DNA from: Candidatus Electronema sp.
GTDB lineage: Bacteria > Desulfobacterota > Desulfobulbia > Desulfobulbales > Desulfobulbaceae
Direction: 5' to 3'
Length of the DNA: 47,476 nucleotides
Assembly: GCA_026645415.1 (NCBI GenBank)
Contig: JAPEVH010000053.1
Location: 1-47,476 of the forward strand
Of the stretch, positions 25,987-37,790 are shown in pieces. The stretch's first letter is position 1. Each line of letters starts with the position of its first letter. Below the pieces are notes generated by a model, which saw only the letters and a list, made by a program, of their open reading frames with translations, was not told where the DNA came from and made no database searches. The position numbers were made by a program, and so were the translations under genes.

Positions 25987-26997
25987 ATGGCGAATGACAA
26001 GAAAAAAGATGAGCAAAAGGCCAAGGACGAAGAAATTAAAATTCCGCAGGAAACTTCGGATGAAGCAATACAAAAGGTGAGTGATGAAGATGACAAGAAA
26101 AAAGAAGAGCCAAGCATTGAAGAGCAAGAGGAGAAAATCCGCCTCATCGAAGGTAGTGCTTTAAAATATATAGATAAAAAAGAAAAAAAAGGACGGAGGG
26201 CAATCTGGGTTAGTGAAACCACACTCGAATATGAGATTGAGCTAAAAGCCTTGCAGATCGAGCTGATGAAGCTCCAAATGCACATTAAAGAAGCAGGACT
26301 TCGCGTGCTTATTCTTTTTGAAGGTCGAGATGCAGCAGGCAAAGGTGGTACAATTAAGCGTATTACTGAGTTTCTTAATCCACGTAACGCGCGCGTTGTC
26401 GCTCTCACAAAACCCAGCGACACTGAGGTGACGCAGTGGTATTTCCAACGCTATGTTGCCAATCTTCCAGCAGGTGGAGAACTCGTCCTGTTTGACCGTT
26501 CTTGGTACAACCGGGCTATGGTTGAGCCGGTCATGAATTTTTGCACCGATGAGCAGCATAAACGTTTTCTCAAGGATGTACCGCTGTTTGAGCAAATGCT
26601 GGTTAAGGACGGTATTATTCTGTTTAAATTTTACTTTTCCGTCTCCAGAGATGAGCAGGCTCGCCGCTTTGAAGGACGAAGAAACGATCCGCTCAAGCAG
26701 TACAAACTTTCACCAGTAGATAATCTTGCCCAGACTTACTGGGATCAGTACAGTGTTAAAAAATTTCAGATGCTTAATGAGTCTAACCGTAGCCTCACTC
26801 CGTGGACTATTATCCGCTCAGACAATAAAAAAAAGGCGCGGATTAACTGTATGAAGCATATCTTGGCCAATATCGATTACCAAGAAAGAATCCCAACAGA
26901 ACGCCTAGTCACAGACCCAGAAATTGTCATCTCTGGCATTGATGAAATACAGCACATGGAAGAGCATCTTTTTAAACCCAAACTCCTCCGAGGCTAA
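25987..26997 (+). CDS. ppk2: Polyphosphate kinase 2
   Basis: A 336-residue PPK2-family kinase that transfers phosphate between polyphosphate and nucleotides. A charged Lys/Glu-rich N-terminal extension (about 1-55) precedes the catalytic domain. The P-loop GRDAAGKGG lies at 113-121, the Walker B-like FDRSWYNR at 169-176, and a lid region with FEGRRNDPLKQYKLSP follows. A single domain with this length fits class I PPK2. The ATG follows aaggag. The N-terminal extension is longer than I expect. Polyphosphate storage in this organism is inference. Confidence 0.93.
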   Translation: MANDKKKDEQKAKDEEIKIPQETSDEAIQKVSDEDDKKKEEPSIEEQEEKIRLIEGSALKYIDKKEKKGRRAIWVSETTLEYEIELKALQIELMKLQMHIKEAGLRVLILFEGRDAAGKGGTIKRITEFLNPRNARVVALTKPSDTEVTQWYFQRYVANLPAGGELVLFDRSWYNRAMVEPVMNFCTDEQHKRFLKDVPLFEQMLVKDGIILFKFYFSVSRDEQARRFEGRRNDPLKQYKLSPVDNLAQTYWDQYSVKKFQMLNESNRSLTPWTIIRSDNKKKARINCMKHILANIDYQERIPTERLVTDPEIVISGIDEIQHMEEHLFKPKLLRG

Positions 26998-27050
26998 AAT
27001 CAGAAGGCACCGCAGTCGGCGGTAGTTACTTATTGCGTAAAGAGGAAGCC

Positions 27051-27551
27051 ATGCTGTCTCTCAGTCTTGTTTTCTGGATATTTGTTACTTTGTTTGCCCT
27101 GATTGGCGCAATGCGCGGCTGGGCCAAAGAGCTGCGAGTAACATTCAGCATGATTCTGGTGCTATTCATTATCCAACTTATAGCGCAGTACCTACCGTGG
27201 GCTTCCAGCAACGGCCCTAATACAGTAACACCATTCTATCTTTGGCTGGTACTGGTGGTAATCTTTGCCTTTGCTGGCTACCATATCCCAGATAATGTCC
27301 AGCCGAAAAACTCCAGTAAGCTCCAAGATTATCTGCTGGGTTGTATCATTGGAGCCTGCAACGGTTATCTGCTGGTTGGGACTATTTGGTTTTATTTGGA
27401 TACGGCTGGTTACCCATTTCACGAACACATGCTCCCTCCCAAGGCAGGAACGACTGCCTTGAAGCTCATTGTTTGGCTGCCGCCTGCTTGGCTGAATGTG
27501 CCGATTGCTGTAGCCATTGCTTTCACTATCATTGTGATTGTCTTTATTTAA
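27051..27551 (+). CDS. Small integral membrane protein, CvpA-like
   Basis: A 166-residue membrane protein with about four hydrophobic helices. The opening (LVFWIFVTLFALIGAMRGWAKEL) resembles CvpA/colicin V production family proteins, with the RGWAKE loop after the first helix. The ATG at 27051 is chosen because agagga precedes it; an in-frame TTG at 27033 lacks such a site. The gene follows ppk2 by 53 bp. Function unknown. Confidence 0.6.
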   Translation: MLSLSLVFWIFVTLFALIGAMRGWAKELRVTFSMILVLFIIQLIAQYLPWASSNGPNTVTPFYLWLVLVVIFAFAGYHIPDNVQPKNSSKLQDYLLGCIIGACNGYLLVGTIWFYLDTAGYPFHEHMLPPKAGTTALKLIVWLPPAWLNVPIAVAIAFTIIVIVFI

Positions 27552-27567
27552 GTATTCATACCTCATC

Positions 27568-29958
27568 ATGACCAATTTAGACCAGCCCAAAGCTAAATTC
27601 TTTGGCTCAATAGGCGGATACGTTGCTCTCATCGCTCTATCAACCCTGTTTTATGAATTGAGTCTGATTCGAATACTGGATATTCTCTGGTATCCGCACT
27701 TTTCCTACATGGTCATCACCTTAGCTTTACTCGGCTTTGGCATTGCCGGGGTTGTGACTTCTGTACTCGCCGAGCGATTCGTTTGGCGGCAGTCGTTGGC
27801 CTTACTGCTCACCTTAGCTCTGGCCGCAAGTTATGTTGGCGTATTTGTCTTGCTCAGTGTGTTCAAAGTAGACTTTATTAGTTTTAAAAGTATCAGCATA
27901 TTGGCTCTGCGGGTTTTCACCGCTTTTAGCGGCCTATTGGTGCCCTTCTTTCTCAGTGGCTTGATTCTCTCCCTCATTTTCACCGAATATGCCGAACGCT
28001 TTGGCAGGCTCTACGCTTGGGACTTAGCAGGAGCCTCACTGGGCTGTATTTTGGTGCCGCTGCTGATTCCCGCTTTTGGCGGGCCGGGCTTACTTTTCGC
28101 AGTGGCCGGACTAACCTTAGTCGGTGCTGTACTTTTGCTTAACGAACAACGATTCAAAGTCCCACTCCTCTTGCTTGCTGTATTTACCACAGCGTGGCCT
28201 TTTATTGGCAAAGGGCACAGGGACTATTTGGAAATTCCTTTTCACATGGACAAACGGGGCATCATCTCCCTGACTAAACAAGCACCCCTACTGACTGTCT
28301 GGGACCGCATCTCCCGCATCGACCTGATCCGTTACAGTGACCTGTTCACTTGGATTGCCTATGACGGCGGCACTCAAACCAGCTATTTTTATGACTTTGA
28401 CGGTGACTACCAGAAGCTCCGCCAAGATCTGCCACAACATAGCAACCGCCATTTCTGGGGCCGCTTTGTTTTTGCCTCGGATTGGCTGAAAGAAGGCACT
28501 GGAGCCAAGGTACTGATCATCGGCGCAGCAGGTGGACAAGAAACGAAGGCTGCCGTCGCCTTTGGAGCCAGCGAAGTAGATGCAGTTGAGCTAGTAGGTT
28601 CAGTAATTCGACTTGGTAAGGAAAAATACGCAATTGAGCCATACACCAACCCCAAAGTAAACGCCGTGCAGGGCGAGGGCCGTAGTTTTCTCCGAGCCAG
28701 CCATAAATCCTATGACATCATTCAGATGATGTCCAATCATACCTCAGCTAGTATTGCCTCTGGTTCAGGCGCAGTGTCACCTAACTATCTTCAAACAGTA
28801 GAGGCTTATAAGGAGTATTTTGGCCATTTGACTGCAAATGGAGTGCTGCATATTAACCATCATGTCTATCCCAAAATGTTGCTTACTGCGGCCAGAGCGT
28901 GGCAAGAACTGGGTCGGAAGGATTTTACTCGGCATGTGCTCATTTACTACTCTGCTGCTTGGGCAAACCTACCCACCCTGCTGATCAAGATGTCGCCTTG
29001 GACGCAGGAGGAATTTGACCGAGTTGATTCACTGATGCACAGTAAATTTAAACTGATTCATAATCCGCTTAAGCCGGAGATGGATGGAATTGCCCCCGAC
29101 TTTTTTACAGGTCACCTGTCACCAGAATTGGAGGCAAAAATCCCCTATCGTATCGAAGTGCCAACAGATGACCGACCTTTTTTCAACCATCTGCGTAAGC
29201 ATTTGGGGCCAGTTTCTAGCAAAAATCCCTATGTAGATCGAGCAGTCAAAATTTTACTGAATGACTCGATCAAGCAAGGTGTGCCAATGGATGTTATTCA
29301 TCTGATTGTCACTGCTGGAGCCGCCTTGGTCTTGGCTATGGTTTGTCTTTTTGGGCCATTGCTTTTTTCTGCAACAGGCCGTGCCAAATGGGATGGCAAG
29401 CCTGCCTTTATCGCTTATTTTTCCTGCCTTGGTGCGGGGTTTATCACCATTGAACTGATCTTTATTCAATTCTTTCAGAAGCTGGTTGGATATCCGCTCT
29501 ACACCTATGCAGGCGTGGTCTTTGCCTTTTTGCTGGCCGCAGGCGTGGGTAGCTGGCTCTGTGACACTTTTGCTTTATCCCAAAAACGCCTAGCCCGTTT
29601 ACTGCCTTTTGTGGGTATCCCGCTCTGTGGTATTTTACTGATACTGCTCAAAGAGCCGCTTCTAAATTTTTTCCTTCAATGGCCAACCGCAATTCGCATC
29701 CTTGCTACCGTAGTCCTGATTTTTCCCCTTGGTATTTTTATGGGAATGCCCTTTGCCCTTGGTATTGCTGGGTCTCGCAATAAGGGCCGAGGCGCAGTGG
29801 GCTGGGCTTGGGCCGTAAATGGCCTCTGCACCGTGCTTGGCAGTGTCCTGAGTGTGGTTGCTGCTATTTATGTAGGTTTCACGGTGACTATTTTTGCGGC
29901 CTTTCTTCTTTATATGCTGGCCGGATTTCTCCTGCCGCGCTTTGCTGAATTAAACTAA
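27568..29958 (+). CDS. Membrane-embedded spermidine-synthase-like protein
   Basis: A 796-residue protein. The N-terminal third has about seven hydrophobic helices (STLFYELSLIRILDILWYPHFSYMVI onward). A central soluble domain has a SAM-type nucleotide fold: VLIIGAAGGQETKAAVAFGASEVDAVEL, then GEGRSFLRASHKSYDIIQM, as in spermidine synthases. The C-terminal third has about six further helices. This layout is the family of large SpeE-like membrane proteins whose function is not settled. The residues that bind polyamines in true SpeE are not evident, so aminopropyl transfer is doubtful. The ATG at 27568 is preferred over an in-frame TTG at 27538 that overlaps the previous gene; neither has a strong ribosome site. 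Confidence 0.78.
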   Translation: MTNLDQPKAKFFGSIGGYVALIALSTLFYELSLIRILDILWYPHFSYMVITLALLGFGIAGVVTSVLAERFVWRQSLALLLTLALAASYVGVFVLLSVFKVDFISFKSISILALRVFTAFSGLLVPFFLSGLILSLIFTEYAERFGRLYAWDLAGASLGCILVPLLIPAFGGPGLLFAVAGLTLVGAVLLLNEQRFKVPLLLLAVFTTAWPFIGKGHRDYLEIPFHMDKRGIISLTKQAPLLTVWDRISRIDLIRYSDLFTWIAYDGGTQTSYFYDFDGDYQKLRQDLPQHSNRHFWGRFVFASDWLKEGTGAKVLIIGAAGGQETKAAVAFGASEVDAVELVGSVIRLGKEKYAIEPYTNPKVNAVQGEGRSFLRASHKSYDIIQMMSNHTSASIASGSGAVSPNYLQTVEAYKEYFGHLTANGVLHINHHVYPKMLLTAARAWQELGRKDFTRHVLIYYSAAWANLPTLLIKMSPWTQEEFDRVDSLMHSKFKLIHNPLKPEMDGIAPDFFTGHLSPELEAKIPYRIEVPTDDRPFFNHLRKHLGPVSSKNPYVDRAVKILLNDSIKQGVPMDVIHLIVTAGAALVLAMVCLFGPLLFSATGRAKWDGKPAFIAYFSCLGAGFITIELIFIQFFQKLVGYPLYTYAGVVFAFLLAAGVGSWLCDTFALSQKRLARLLPFVGIPLCGILLILLKEPLLNFFLQWPTAIRILATVVLIFPLGIFMGMPFALGIAGSRNKGRGAVGWAWAVNGLCTVLGSVLSVVAAIYVGFTVTIFAAFLLYMLAGFLLPRFAELN

Positions 29959-29964
29959 TCATAG

Positions 29965-32017
<2,053 letters not shown>

Positions 32018-32019
<2 letters not shown>

Positions 32020-32043
32020 CGCAAGGAGGCTGCTCCTTGCGCT
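32018..32043. terminator. 11-bp perfect hairpin between convergent genes
   Basis: agcgcaaggag (32018-32028) pairs with ctccttgcgct (32033-32043) around the loop gctg. It begins inside the stop codon of the HAD gene and lies 17 bp from the end of the leftward gene. The T tract is poor on the rightward side (tgctcaag) and better on the leftward side (aaaattt), so it may be a leftward or bidirectional terminator. Confidence 0.5.
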
Positions 32044-32060
32044 TGCTCAAGCGAATTAAT

Positions 32061-32570
32061 CTACCACCTGCCAGTGACGGTGTTAGTCTGGGCAGTGGTA
32101 ACTAGCATGGTAACTGGTGGTGGAAATGGCCCAGGAAACGAGCTTTGGGGAAATGGTACAGGGAACGGATTAGGAAACCAGGGTATGTTGGCGACAGCGG
32201 TGAGTGTAATCAGGGCAAACACCTCATCCCGCAGCGGCAGACCGCTTCCAGTGAAACCAGGATCCTCGTTCAAGGCGTTCAGCGGCACGAGCAGGATCCG
32301 CTGCCGCTCAAAGGTAAACACCGGCGGTGCAATCGGTGCGTTGGGATTGCGTATTGAATAGGGTGGAAAGATAGCTACGGTGATATCTGTGCCAGACGAG
32401 GCCGCAGGATTAAAAGGCGGATCATCGCCGATCAGTCGTATGTCTTCGGTGTAGATGGTGTTGGCCCAGTATTCCAGTGGATGCTGGAACACTGTGTATC
32501 TGACCGTGACCCGGGCCAAGGTTGCGGAGATTTCCTCAATAGTAAGCAAGGAATTTTGAATGGTTGCCAT
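32061..32570 (-). CDS. Unrecognised protein with Pro/Phe-rich C-terminal segment
   Basis: A 169-residue protein that I do not recognise. The start at 32570 is well supported: a perfect aggaggt lies seven bases upstream and a promoter further back. The longer frame to 32657 would run through that promoter. The sequence begins MATIQNSLLTIEEIS, has no signal peptide or membrane helix, is beta-rich in the middle, and has a run WFPNPFPVPFPQSSFPGPFP near the end. It contains no cysteine. It stands alone between two rightward units with its own promoter and a hairpin after it. A self-assembling or structural role is only a guess. Confidence 0.7.
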   Translation of the reverse strand: MATIQNSLLTIEEISATLARVTVRYTVFQHPLEYWANTIYTEDIRLIGDDPPFNPAASSGTDITVAIFPPYSIRNPNAPIAPPVFTFERQRILLVPLNALNEDPGFTGSGLPLRDEVFALITLTAVANIPWFPNPFPVPFPQSSFPGPFPPPVTMLVTTAQTNTVTGRW

Positions 32571-32629
32571 AATTGTACCTCCTGTTTTAGGTCTATGAAT
32601 TGACAGGGAAACCCGTCGTCTGTTTTGAG

Positions 32630-32657
32630 GATATATCTTAGCAATAAGATCTGTCAA
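32630..32657 (-). promoter_or_regulatory. Sigma-70-type promoter for the orphan gene
   Basis: On the minus strand a perfect -35 TTGACA (32652-32657), a 16-bp spacer and a -10 TATATC (32630-32635). The expected transcript has a leader of about 50 bases before the ATG at 32570. Confidence 0.75.
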
Positions 32658-32822
32658 GCAGAATACACATCGTGGTATGATATTGCGACATGACTGCCAG
32701 CTTCAGAGATCGGATTGCTCTCAGTTTTGCCGCTCTGTTTGACAGTCAAAGAAATTCCTGCTATACAGAAAAGAAACAGAAGAAAAATCAGCGCAATGCG
32801 TAATTTCTGTCAAGGATAATTC

Positions 32823-33830
32823 ATGCCCCCATTAGCAACCCAAGAAAACTGTGGCTGTGCTTCAGACCTGCGGCTTGCAGGCTCTGTCTCAGAATCTGAT
32901 TTTATCCCCTCGGTAGTCAGGCGGATGACTGATGGTTTTCTTTCGCGGCGTTGGTCGAGCCATATTGAACCAGTGGAGATTCCTTCCCGCCGAGAAACAA
33001 TTGATTTGATTCTCCAAGCACAACGCATTCTCTTTCCTGGTTACTTTGGTGAATCGGCTCTGTCTCAGCCTTCCAGCTTGGAATATAATCTTGGCCACAG
33101 TCTGACCTTATTTCATAAGAATGCGAGTCATCAGATTAACTCTGCCCTGCGGCACGAGTGTTTCCGCCGCCATCAGTCGTGCTCTATGTGTGGTGAGCGC
33201 AGCAACCAACTGGCGGCTGACTTTGTCCGTTCACTCCTAGATATTCGAGAGACATTAGAGACTGACATCAAAGCTGCTTTGGATGGTGATCCGGCTGCTG
33301 CCAATGCAGATGAGATCATTTTTAGCTATCCAGGCTTTTTCGCGATTCTAGTCTATCGGCTCGCCCATCGACTCTTTGAGTTGGAAGTACCGCTCTTGCC
33401 CCGCATTATGAGTGAGTATGCCTATCACCGCACCGCCATTGATATTCATCCTAGTGCAATAATTGGCGATTCTTTCTTTATTGACCATGGTTCAGGTGTA
33501 GTGATTGGTGCAACCTGTATCATTGGTAGGCGGGTACGTATCTATCAAGGCGTAACTCTTGGTGCGCTCTCTTTGCCTAAGGATGCGATGCCAGAGCTAC
33601 GAAAGGCCAAACGGCATCCAACTATTGAGGATGATACTATTATCTATGCGAATGCCACCATCCTCGGCGGCAACACCGTGATTGGGGCACGTTCGATTGT
33701 GGGTGGCAATGTCTGGTTGACAAAAAGTATTGGCCCAGACACAAAGGTGCTGCTCAAACAGCCGGAACTGATCTATCTTGGTAAAGACGGAGAAACTAAA
33801 CCCAGAGGAGGAGATAATGGAAATATTTAG
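32823..33830 (+). CDS. cysE: Serine O-acetyltransferase (EpsC/CysE type)
   Basis: A 335-residue enzyme that acetylates serine as the first step of cysteine synthesis. The C-terminal third is a left-handed beta helix: [24 protein letters not shown], then GVTLGALSL and the hexapeptide run [22 protein letters not shown]. The long helical N-terminal part (about 200 residues) includes [16 protein letters not shown], the EpsC-type signature. It is longer than the E. coli enzyme (273). The ATG at 32823 has only a weak site (aaggataat). Its end overlaps cysK by 14 bp. Confidence 0.93.
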   Translation: MPPLATQENCGCASDLRLAGSVSESDFIPSVVRRMTDGFLSRRWSSHIEPVEIPSRRETIDLILQAQRILFPGYFGESALSQPSSLEYNLGHSLTLFHKNASHQINSALRHECFRRHQSCSMCGERSNQLAADFVRSLLDIRETLETDIKAALDGDPAAANADEIIFSYPGFFAILVYRLAHRLFELEVPLLPRIMSEYAYHRTAIDIHPSAIIGDSFFIDHGSGVVIGATCIIGRRVRIYQGVTLGALSLPKDAMPELRKAKRHPTIEDDTIIYANATILGGNTVIGARSIVGGNVWLTKSIGPDTKVLLKQPELIYLGKDGETKPRGGDNGNI

Positions 33831-34752
33831 CAATCTGGCCGCCAGTGTCGGCGGCACCCCATTGGTGCGCCTGAATCGCTTCAGTGAAGGCTGTGGAGCG
33901 GAAATTGTTGTTAAATTAGAATCTGCCAATCCGCTTGGTAGTGTTAAAGATCGGATTGCCGCAGCAATGATTGAAACCGCAGAACAAGAAGGTTTGCTGG
34001 CCGCTGACACAGTGGTTATTGAGCCAACTTCTGGGAATACCGGGATTGGTTTGGCATTTGTCTGTGCGGCCCGTGGTTACAGATTGATCTTGACCATGCC
34101 AGAAACCATGAGTATTGAACGGCGAAAACTGCTGACCTTTCTGGGTGCCAAGCTGGAGCTGACACCCGGTGCTGAGGGAATGAAAGGGGCTATAGCCCGT
34201 GCTCGTGAGCTACTCTGCAAACATCAGCCATCTTGGATGCCCAATCAGTTTGCTAATCTTGCCAATCCAGCAATGCACTATCATACGACTGGCCCAGAAA
34301 TCTGGGAGCAGTGCGGCGGCAAAGTGGATATTCTTGTGGCAGGCGTAGGCACTGGTGGGACAATCACCGGCACAGGTCGTTTTTTGAAAGAACAGAACCC
34401 GGCATTGTCTGTAGTCGCTTTGGAACCATCAGCCTCACCTGTACTGTCTGGCGGTCAGCCAGGGCCACATAAAATTCAGGGAATTGGAGCGGGGTTTGTG
34501 CCGACGGTGCTTGACCGGCAACTCCTTGATGAAGTATTGCAAATAGATAATGACGAGGCAATGGAAGCAGCCCGCAGCCTAGCTCGACTTGAAGGTATAC
34601 TCTGCGGCATTTCTTCTGGCGCAGCAGCAGTAGCAGCGCGAAAGCTCGCTACACGGCCAGAAAATAAAGGAAAACGGATTGTGGCAATATTGCCAGATAC
34701 AGGCGAACGTTATTTAAGCACTGAGCTGATGGAAGGCTTGTCAAACGGTTAG
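33817..34752 (+). CDS. cysK: O-acetylserine sulfhydrylase (cysteine synthase)
   Basis: A 311-residue pyridoxal-phosphate enzyme that makes cysteine from O-acetylserine and sulfide. The PLP lysine is K44 in NPLGSVKDR, the substrate loop is TSGNTGIG (71-78), and the phosphate-binding loop is [12 protein letters not shown]. The start at 33817 follows aggaggaga within the end of cysE, so translation is coupled. A longer frame from 33778 is an artefact of that overlap. Its 3' end overlaps the convergent lipoprotein gene by four bases. Confidence 0.96.
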   Translation: MEIFSNLAASVGGTPLVRLNRFSEGCGAEIVVKLESANPLGSVKDRIAAAMIETAEQEGLLAADTVVIEPTSGNTGIGLAFVCAARGYRLILTMPETMSIERRKLLTFLGAKLELTPGAEGMKGAIARARELLCKHQPSWMPNQFANLANPAMHYHTTGPEIWEQCGGKVDILVAGVGTGGTITGTGRFLKEQNPALSVVALEPSASPVLSGGQPGPHKIQGIGAGFVPTVLDRQLLDEVLQIDNDEAMEAARSLARLEGILCGISSGAAAVAARKLATRPENKGKRIVAILPDTGERYLSTELMEGLSNG

Positions 34753-35558
34753 CTTTTTTTAATGAAAACCACTGCTGTCTTGCCTTCCGCATCTTCTAAA
34801 GTGAGTGTCCTATCTTCAATATGATATTTTGTCGCAGAATAGAGTGCAGCCATAAAGCTGCCCTCTTGTTGCATAATGCGCTCTGGGGCGCATTGTTTAC
34901 TTGTCATTTTAATCATATCAAAATGAAAGCTCTGATCAACAGGAGAGGCTTTGTAGATTGCTAGATAGCTGTTACAGCCTGCTAAACCGCTGAATTGGCC
35001 GTGGTCCCCAAATTGAGCGGTAAGCGGCCACTTCCAGCCATAGACATGAATCATCCCTCCCTGTCCATCACTAAAGCTGGTTGCTTTCCATGAGGTACCT
35101 TGCAAATTCTGCTTCTGAGGTGGTATGAATGTGGCAAGGACAGTTCCTTTTTCATCCTTTAGGAACAGTTTGTTATTCAGAAGATCGCAGGCTGCTACCT
35201 TGTGCAAGTTTGTTATCAACTTATCTTCTTGCCCCATGATCGCGGCAGGTTGACATGTTTTTTTAGTCAGCGTGACCTCGCTGATCTGACACGTTCCTGT
35301 GCTAGTCCGTGTATATATGCCAGAATAGCTATTACAGCCAGCAGAGCCGATTACTTTACCTTGGGCAAAATGGAGACTAATCGGCTCTCCAAGTAAACGC
35401 GGCTGGCCGTATAGATTTTCCAAAAGCCACTCGCTGCCGTCCAACGTAGTATCTGTTTTACTCACTGGAGGTGGAGCTGTTTTTTTATTTGTACCTGATG
35501 AGCATCCGCTCACAAGTACAATTATAAGAAAAAGAAGTGCAATGTTTTTTGGATTCAT
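34749..35558 (-). CDS. Lipoprotein with two META (HslJ-like) domains
   Basis: A 269-residue lipoprotein. The signal peptide ends in the lipobox LVSGC (Cys19). Two META/HslJ-type domains follow, each with the family patterns SWLLE-like ([12 protein letters not shown] and GTSWKATSF) and AGCNSY ([12 protein letters not shown] and [12 protein letters not shown]), then KxC (TKKTCQP and TSKQCAP). The two copies are about residues 40-145 and 150-265. HslJ-type domains are periplasmic and linked to stress or novobiocin resistance. A role here is not known. It is the end of a short leftward pair with the next gene. Confidence 0.85.
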   Translation of the reverse strand: MNPKNIALLFLIIVLVSGCSSGTNKKTAPPPVSKTDTTLDGSEWLLENLYGQPRLLGEPISLHFAQGKVIGSAGCNSYSGIYTRTSTGTCQISEVTLTKKTCQPAAIMGQEDKLITNLHKVAACDLLNNKLFLKDEKGTVLATFIPPQKQNLQGTSWKATSFSDGQGGMIHVYGWKWPLTAQFGDHGQFSGLAGCNSYLAIYKASPVDQSFHFDMIKMTSKQCAPERIMQQEGSFMAALYSATKYHIEDRTLTLEDAEGKTAVVFIKKS

Positions 35559-35594
35559 GACGTTGTTTCGTAACTATACATCCTGTAAATAAGG

Positions 35595-36179
35595 CTATTG
35601 TTGAATCATCAAGGGTTCTTGAAGTGACTTAATTTGTTGCGCTTGAAAGCGAGCGATATTTTTTGCTACATTTTGCTGAATAAATCTTGAATTGCCTAGA
35701 AAAACTTGTTGTTGAACCAATTGGATTTTTTCTACAAGATGATCTGGTTGATTGTTCCATAAAGGAATTCCTGTAAAAGGATCACGAATATTTACTTGTT
35801 GATTGTCCTGAGAGCAGTTAATGATTGTTGCGGCAAAAATATTATTTGCTGTCAGATTAGTCATAAAGCGTGAGCCAGAGATAATAAGCTGATCACCTTT
35901 GTTAAACATAAACAGCTCTGGATGTTTATTTGCATACCATTGTGGACAGATATGAACTAGGTAAAAATTATCTGCACTATCTCTTGCAAACAGATGCAGC
36001 CCCATTCTGCCAATATTCGGATTTTTTAGGGTGTTAACACTTTCCACCTTTGCGGTAAAGCGCATAAAGGTAAGCCGATTATACTGTGGCATAACACCTG
36101 TTAACCCTTTGGCAGGGTAAATACAAATAAAGAAAAGAACAAGGTTGGCAATAAAATATTTTATAAGAGTACGCGGCAT
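35595..36179 (-). CDS. Secreted protein of unknown function
   Basis: A 194-residue protein with a signal peptide (about 1-24, MPRTLIKYFIANLVLFFICIY). Residues 35-125 alternate strands (FTAKVESVNTLKN, GLHLFARDSADNFYLVHICPQW, KGDQLIISGSRFM), as expected of an OB-like fold. The C-terminal 60 residues are rich in Gln and predicted helical. The start follows aggaatttt. It is divergent from the OB-fold protein gene, which has a comparable pattern. Function unknown. Confidence 0.65.
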   Translation of the reverse strand: MPRTLIKYFIANLVLFFICIYPAKGLTGVMPQYNRLTFMRFTAKVESVNTLKNPNIGRMGLHLFARDSADNFYLVHICPQWYANKHPELFMFNKGDQLIISGSRFMTNLTANNIFAATIINCSQDNQQVNIRDPFTGIPLWNNQPDHLVEKIQLVQQQVFLGNSRFIQQNVAKNIARFQAQQIKSLQEPLMIQQ

Positions 36180-36232
36180 GGAAAATTCCTACTGATAATT
36201 CTTGGCGATTAGCGATACGGGGACAGTAGCCG

Positions 36233-36261
36233 GTTATACAAAATTCAGCCAGAAAAGACAA
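36233..36261 (-). promoter_or_regulatory. Leftward promoter for the unknown secreted protein
   Basis: Minus strand -35 TTGTCT (36256-36261), a 17-bp spacer and -10 TATAAC (36233-36238). The leader to the ATG at 36179 is about 45 bases. Confidence 0.7.
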
Positions 36262-36295
36262 GCTGCGGTCTTGCACGATTTGCGGTCAGGTTCTG

Positions 36296-36324
36296 TTGAC
36301 AGAGAGCAGACAATTTTCTATAAA
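36296..36324 (+). promoter_or_regulatory. Rightward promoter for the OB-fold protein gene
   Basis: -35 TTGACA (36296-36301), a 17-bp spacer and -10 TATAAA (36319-36324), almost consensus. The -10 to ATG (36410) distance leaves an untranslated leader of about 80 bases. It shows that the long open frame beginning at 36296 is not the true start. Confidence 0.85.
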
Positions 36325-36409
36325 GGAAAGCTGTAAAATCAAGCGACGGCTCTTGGTAGCCAGCCGCATTTTTCCCATAGGGACTGAGTTCAAACAAGGA
36401 GACTACTTC

Positions 36410-37171
36410 ATGAAGATTCGACATATTTCTGCTACCCTGCTGCTGACTCTATTGCTGACAGGGCCTGCAATGGCAGAAGACGTGAAAGAAGATGCCGCCG
36501 CAAATGCACCAGTGCAAAAGGCAGTACAGGGAAAGGTGCTGGAAACGATGTTTGGGGCAGGTTACACTTATCTACTTATTGAGAATGGAGAAAATAAAAC
36601 ATGGGTAGCCATTCCAGAGAGCAAGGTTGAAGTTGGTCAGCAGATTTCTGTGCAACCGGGTATGGTTATGAAAGGCTTTGAGTCCAAAGCCTTGGGTAAA
36701 ACCTTTGATGAGGTTATTTTTTCTCCCGGTTTAGCTGATGCAGCAAGTGCAGCCCAAGAGCAAAAAATGGACGCGCCGTTGGATGATGCAGCTTTAGCAG
36801 CACTGTCTGGAGGCTCCTCACGAGCGGTGGTAGCGGCAAACGACGGCCTAAAGATTGATAAGGCAGACAGCGAGAATGGTCGCACCGTAGAGCAGTGCTT
36901 TATTGAAGCTGAGCAACTAAACGGTAAGACTATACAAGTGCGCGGCAAGGTGGTTAAATTCTCACCCCAGATTATGGGTAAAAACTGGATTCATCTTCAG
37001 GACGGCAGCGGCGACCCGATGAAGAACACCCATGATTTGGTCGTCACCACTGCCGAAACGGTTGACAAGGATGCGGTGATTGTTGTTGAAGGAGTTCTCA
37101 GCAAGGACAAGGACTTTGGCGCAGGCTACCGCTACGACGCAATCATTGAGGATGCCAAAATCGTCAAATAG
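36410..37171 (+). CDS. Periplasmic protein with two OB-fold-like domains (NrfJ-type)
   Basis: A 253-residue exported protein with signal peptide MKIRHISATLLLTLLLTGPA, cleaved near AMA. The first domain (about 38-100) has VQGKVLETMFGAGYTYLLIENG and WVAIPESKVEVGQQISV. The second (about 165-250) has IQVRGKVVKFSPQIMGKNWIHLQDG and VIVVEGVLSKDKDFGAGY. These repeat one OB-like pattern, as in NrfJ-like proteins of Desulfobacterota and relatives. The start is supported by aaggaga. It probably acts as a periplasmic redox- or metal-associated binding protein; that is inference. Confidence 0.75.
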   Translation: MKIRHISATLLLTLLLTGPAMAEDVKEDAAANAPVQKAVQGKVLETMFGAGYTYLLIENGENKTWVAIPESKVEVGQQISVQPGMVMKGFESKALGKTFDEVIFSPGLADAASAAQEQKMDAPLDDAALAALSGGSSRAVVAANDGLKIDKADSENGRTVEQCFIEAEQLNGKTIQVRGKVVKFSPQIMGKNWIHLQDGSGDPMKNTHDLVVTTAETVDKDAVIVVEGVLSKDKDFGAGYRYDAIIEDAKIVK

Positions 37172-37177
37172 GCTGCT

Positions 37178-37780
37178 ATGATGCCTGCAATCAATCCAGC
37201 CAAAATCGGCTTTGACTTTGACGGGGTGATCGCTGATACAGCAGAGAGTTTTCTGCGTATTGCCTGCGAAGAGCACGGGCACTGCGATTTTCGTTTAGAG
37301 GACATTACCCATTTTGAGGTTGAAAACTGTCTGGGCATGTCTGTAGAAACAGTGGCCACAGTTTTTCACAAAATCCTGAAAGATTGCCTTGGTACTGGCC
37401 TTCAGCCTATACTTGGTGCTCTGGATGTACTCTCTGAGCTTGCGGAATTGGTCGGAACCGTTACCGTAGTCACGGCCCGACCTTTGCGCGAGCCTGTGCT
37501 GGATTGGTTTGCTCACTTTTTGCCGCAAAAAGTTTTACCGGCGATTCAGGTCGTGGCAATGGGCGATCATGATGATAAGCCACGCCATATTTTGGCACAA
37601 GGGCTGCAATGGTTTGTTGATGATCGGGCAGATACCTGCGTGCAACTCCAAGCAGCAGGTCTTCAGCCACTCCTTTTTAGTCAGCCGTGGAACCGAGACT
37701 GCCGGAATATTCCAACAGTCTCGTCTTGGCAGGAAATTAGAGACTTGCTGTCCCTTGTGCAAACGCCTTCGATTTTTTGA
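37178..37780 (+). CDS. HAD-family phosphatase (5'-nucleotidase-like)
   Basis: A 200-residue HAD hydrolase. Motif I is DFDGVIADT (D13, D15), motif II VVTARP, and motif [10 protein letters not shown]. The short length and cap fit the 5'(3')-deoxyribonucleotidase or phosphoglycolate-like group. An alternative start is the adjacent ATG at 37181. It lies six bases after the OB-fold gene and ten before the Nudix gene, so co-transcription is likely. Substrate uncertain. Confidence 0.78.
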   Translation: MMPAINPAKIGFDFDGVIADTAESFLRIACEEHGHCDFRLEDITHFEVENCLGMSVETVATVFHKILKDCLGTGLQPILGALDVLSELAELVGTVTVVTARPLREPVLDWFAHFLPQKVLPAIQVVAMGDHDDKPRHILAQGLQWFVDDRADTCVQLQAAGLQPLLFSQPWNRDCRNIPTVSSWQEIRDLLSLVQTPSIF

Positions 37781-37790
37781 GAAAAACGCT

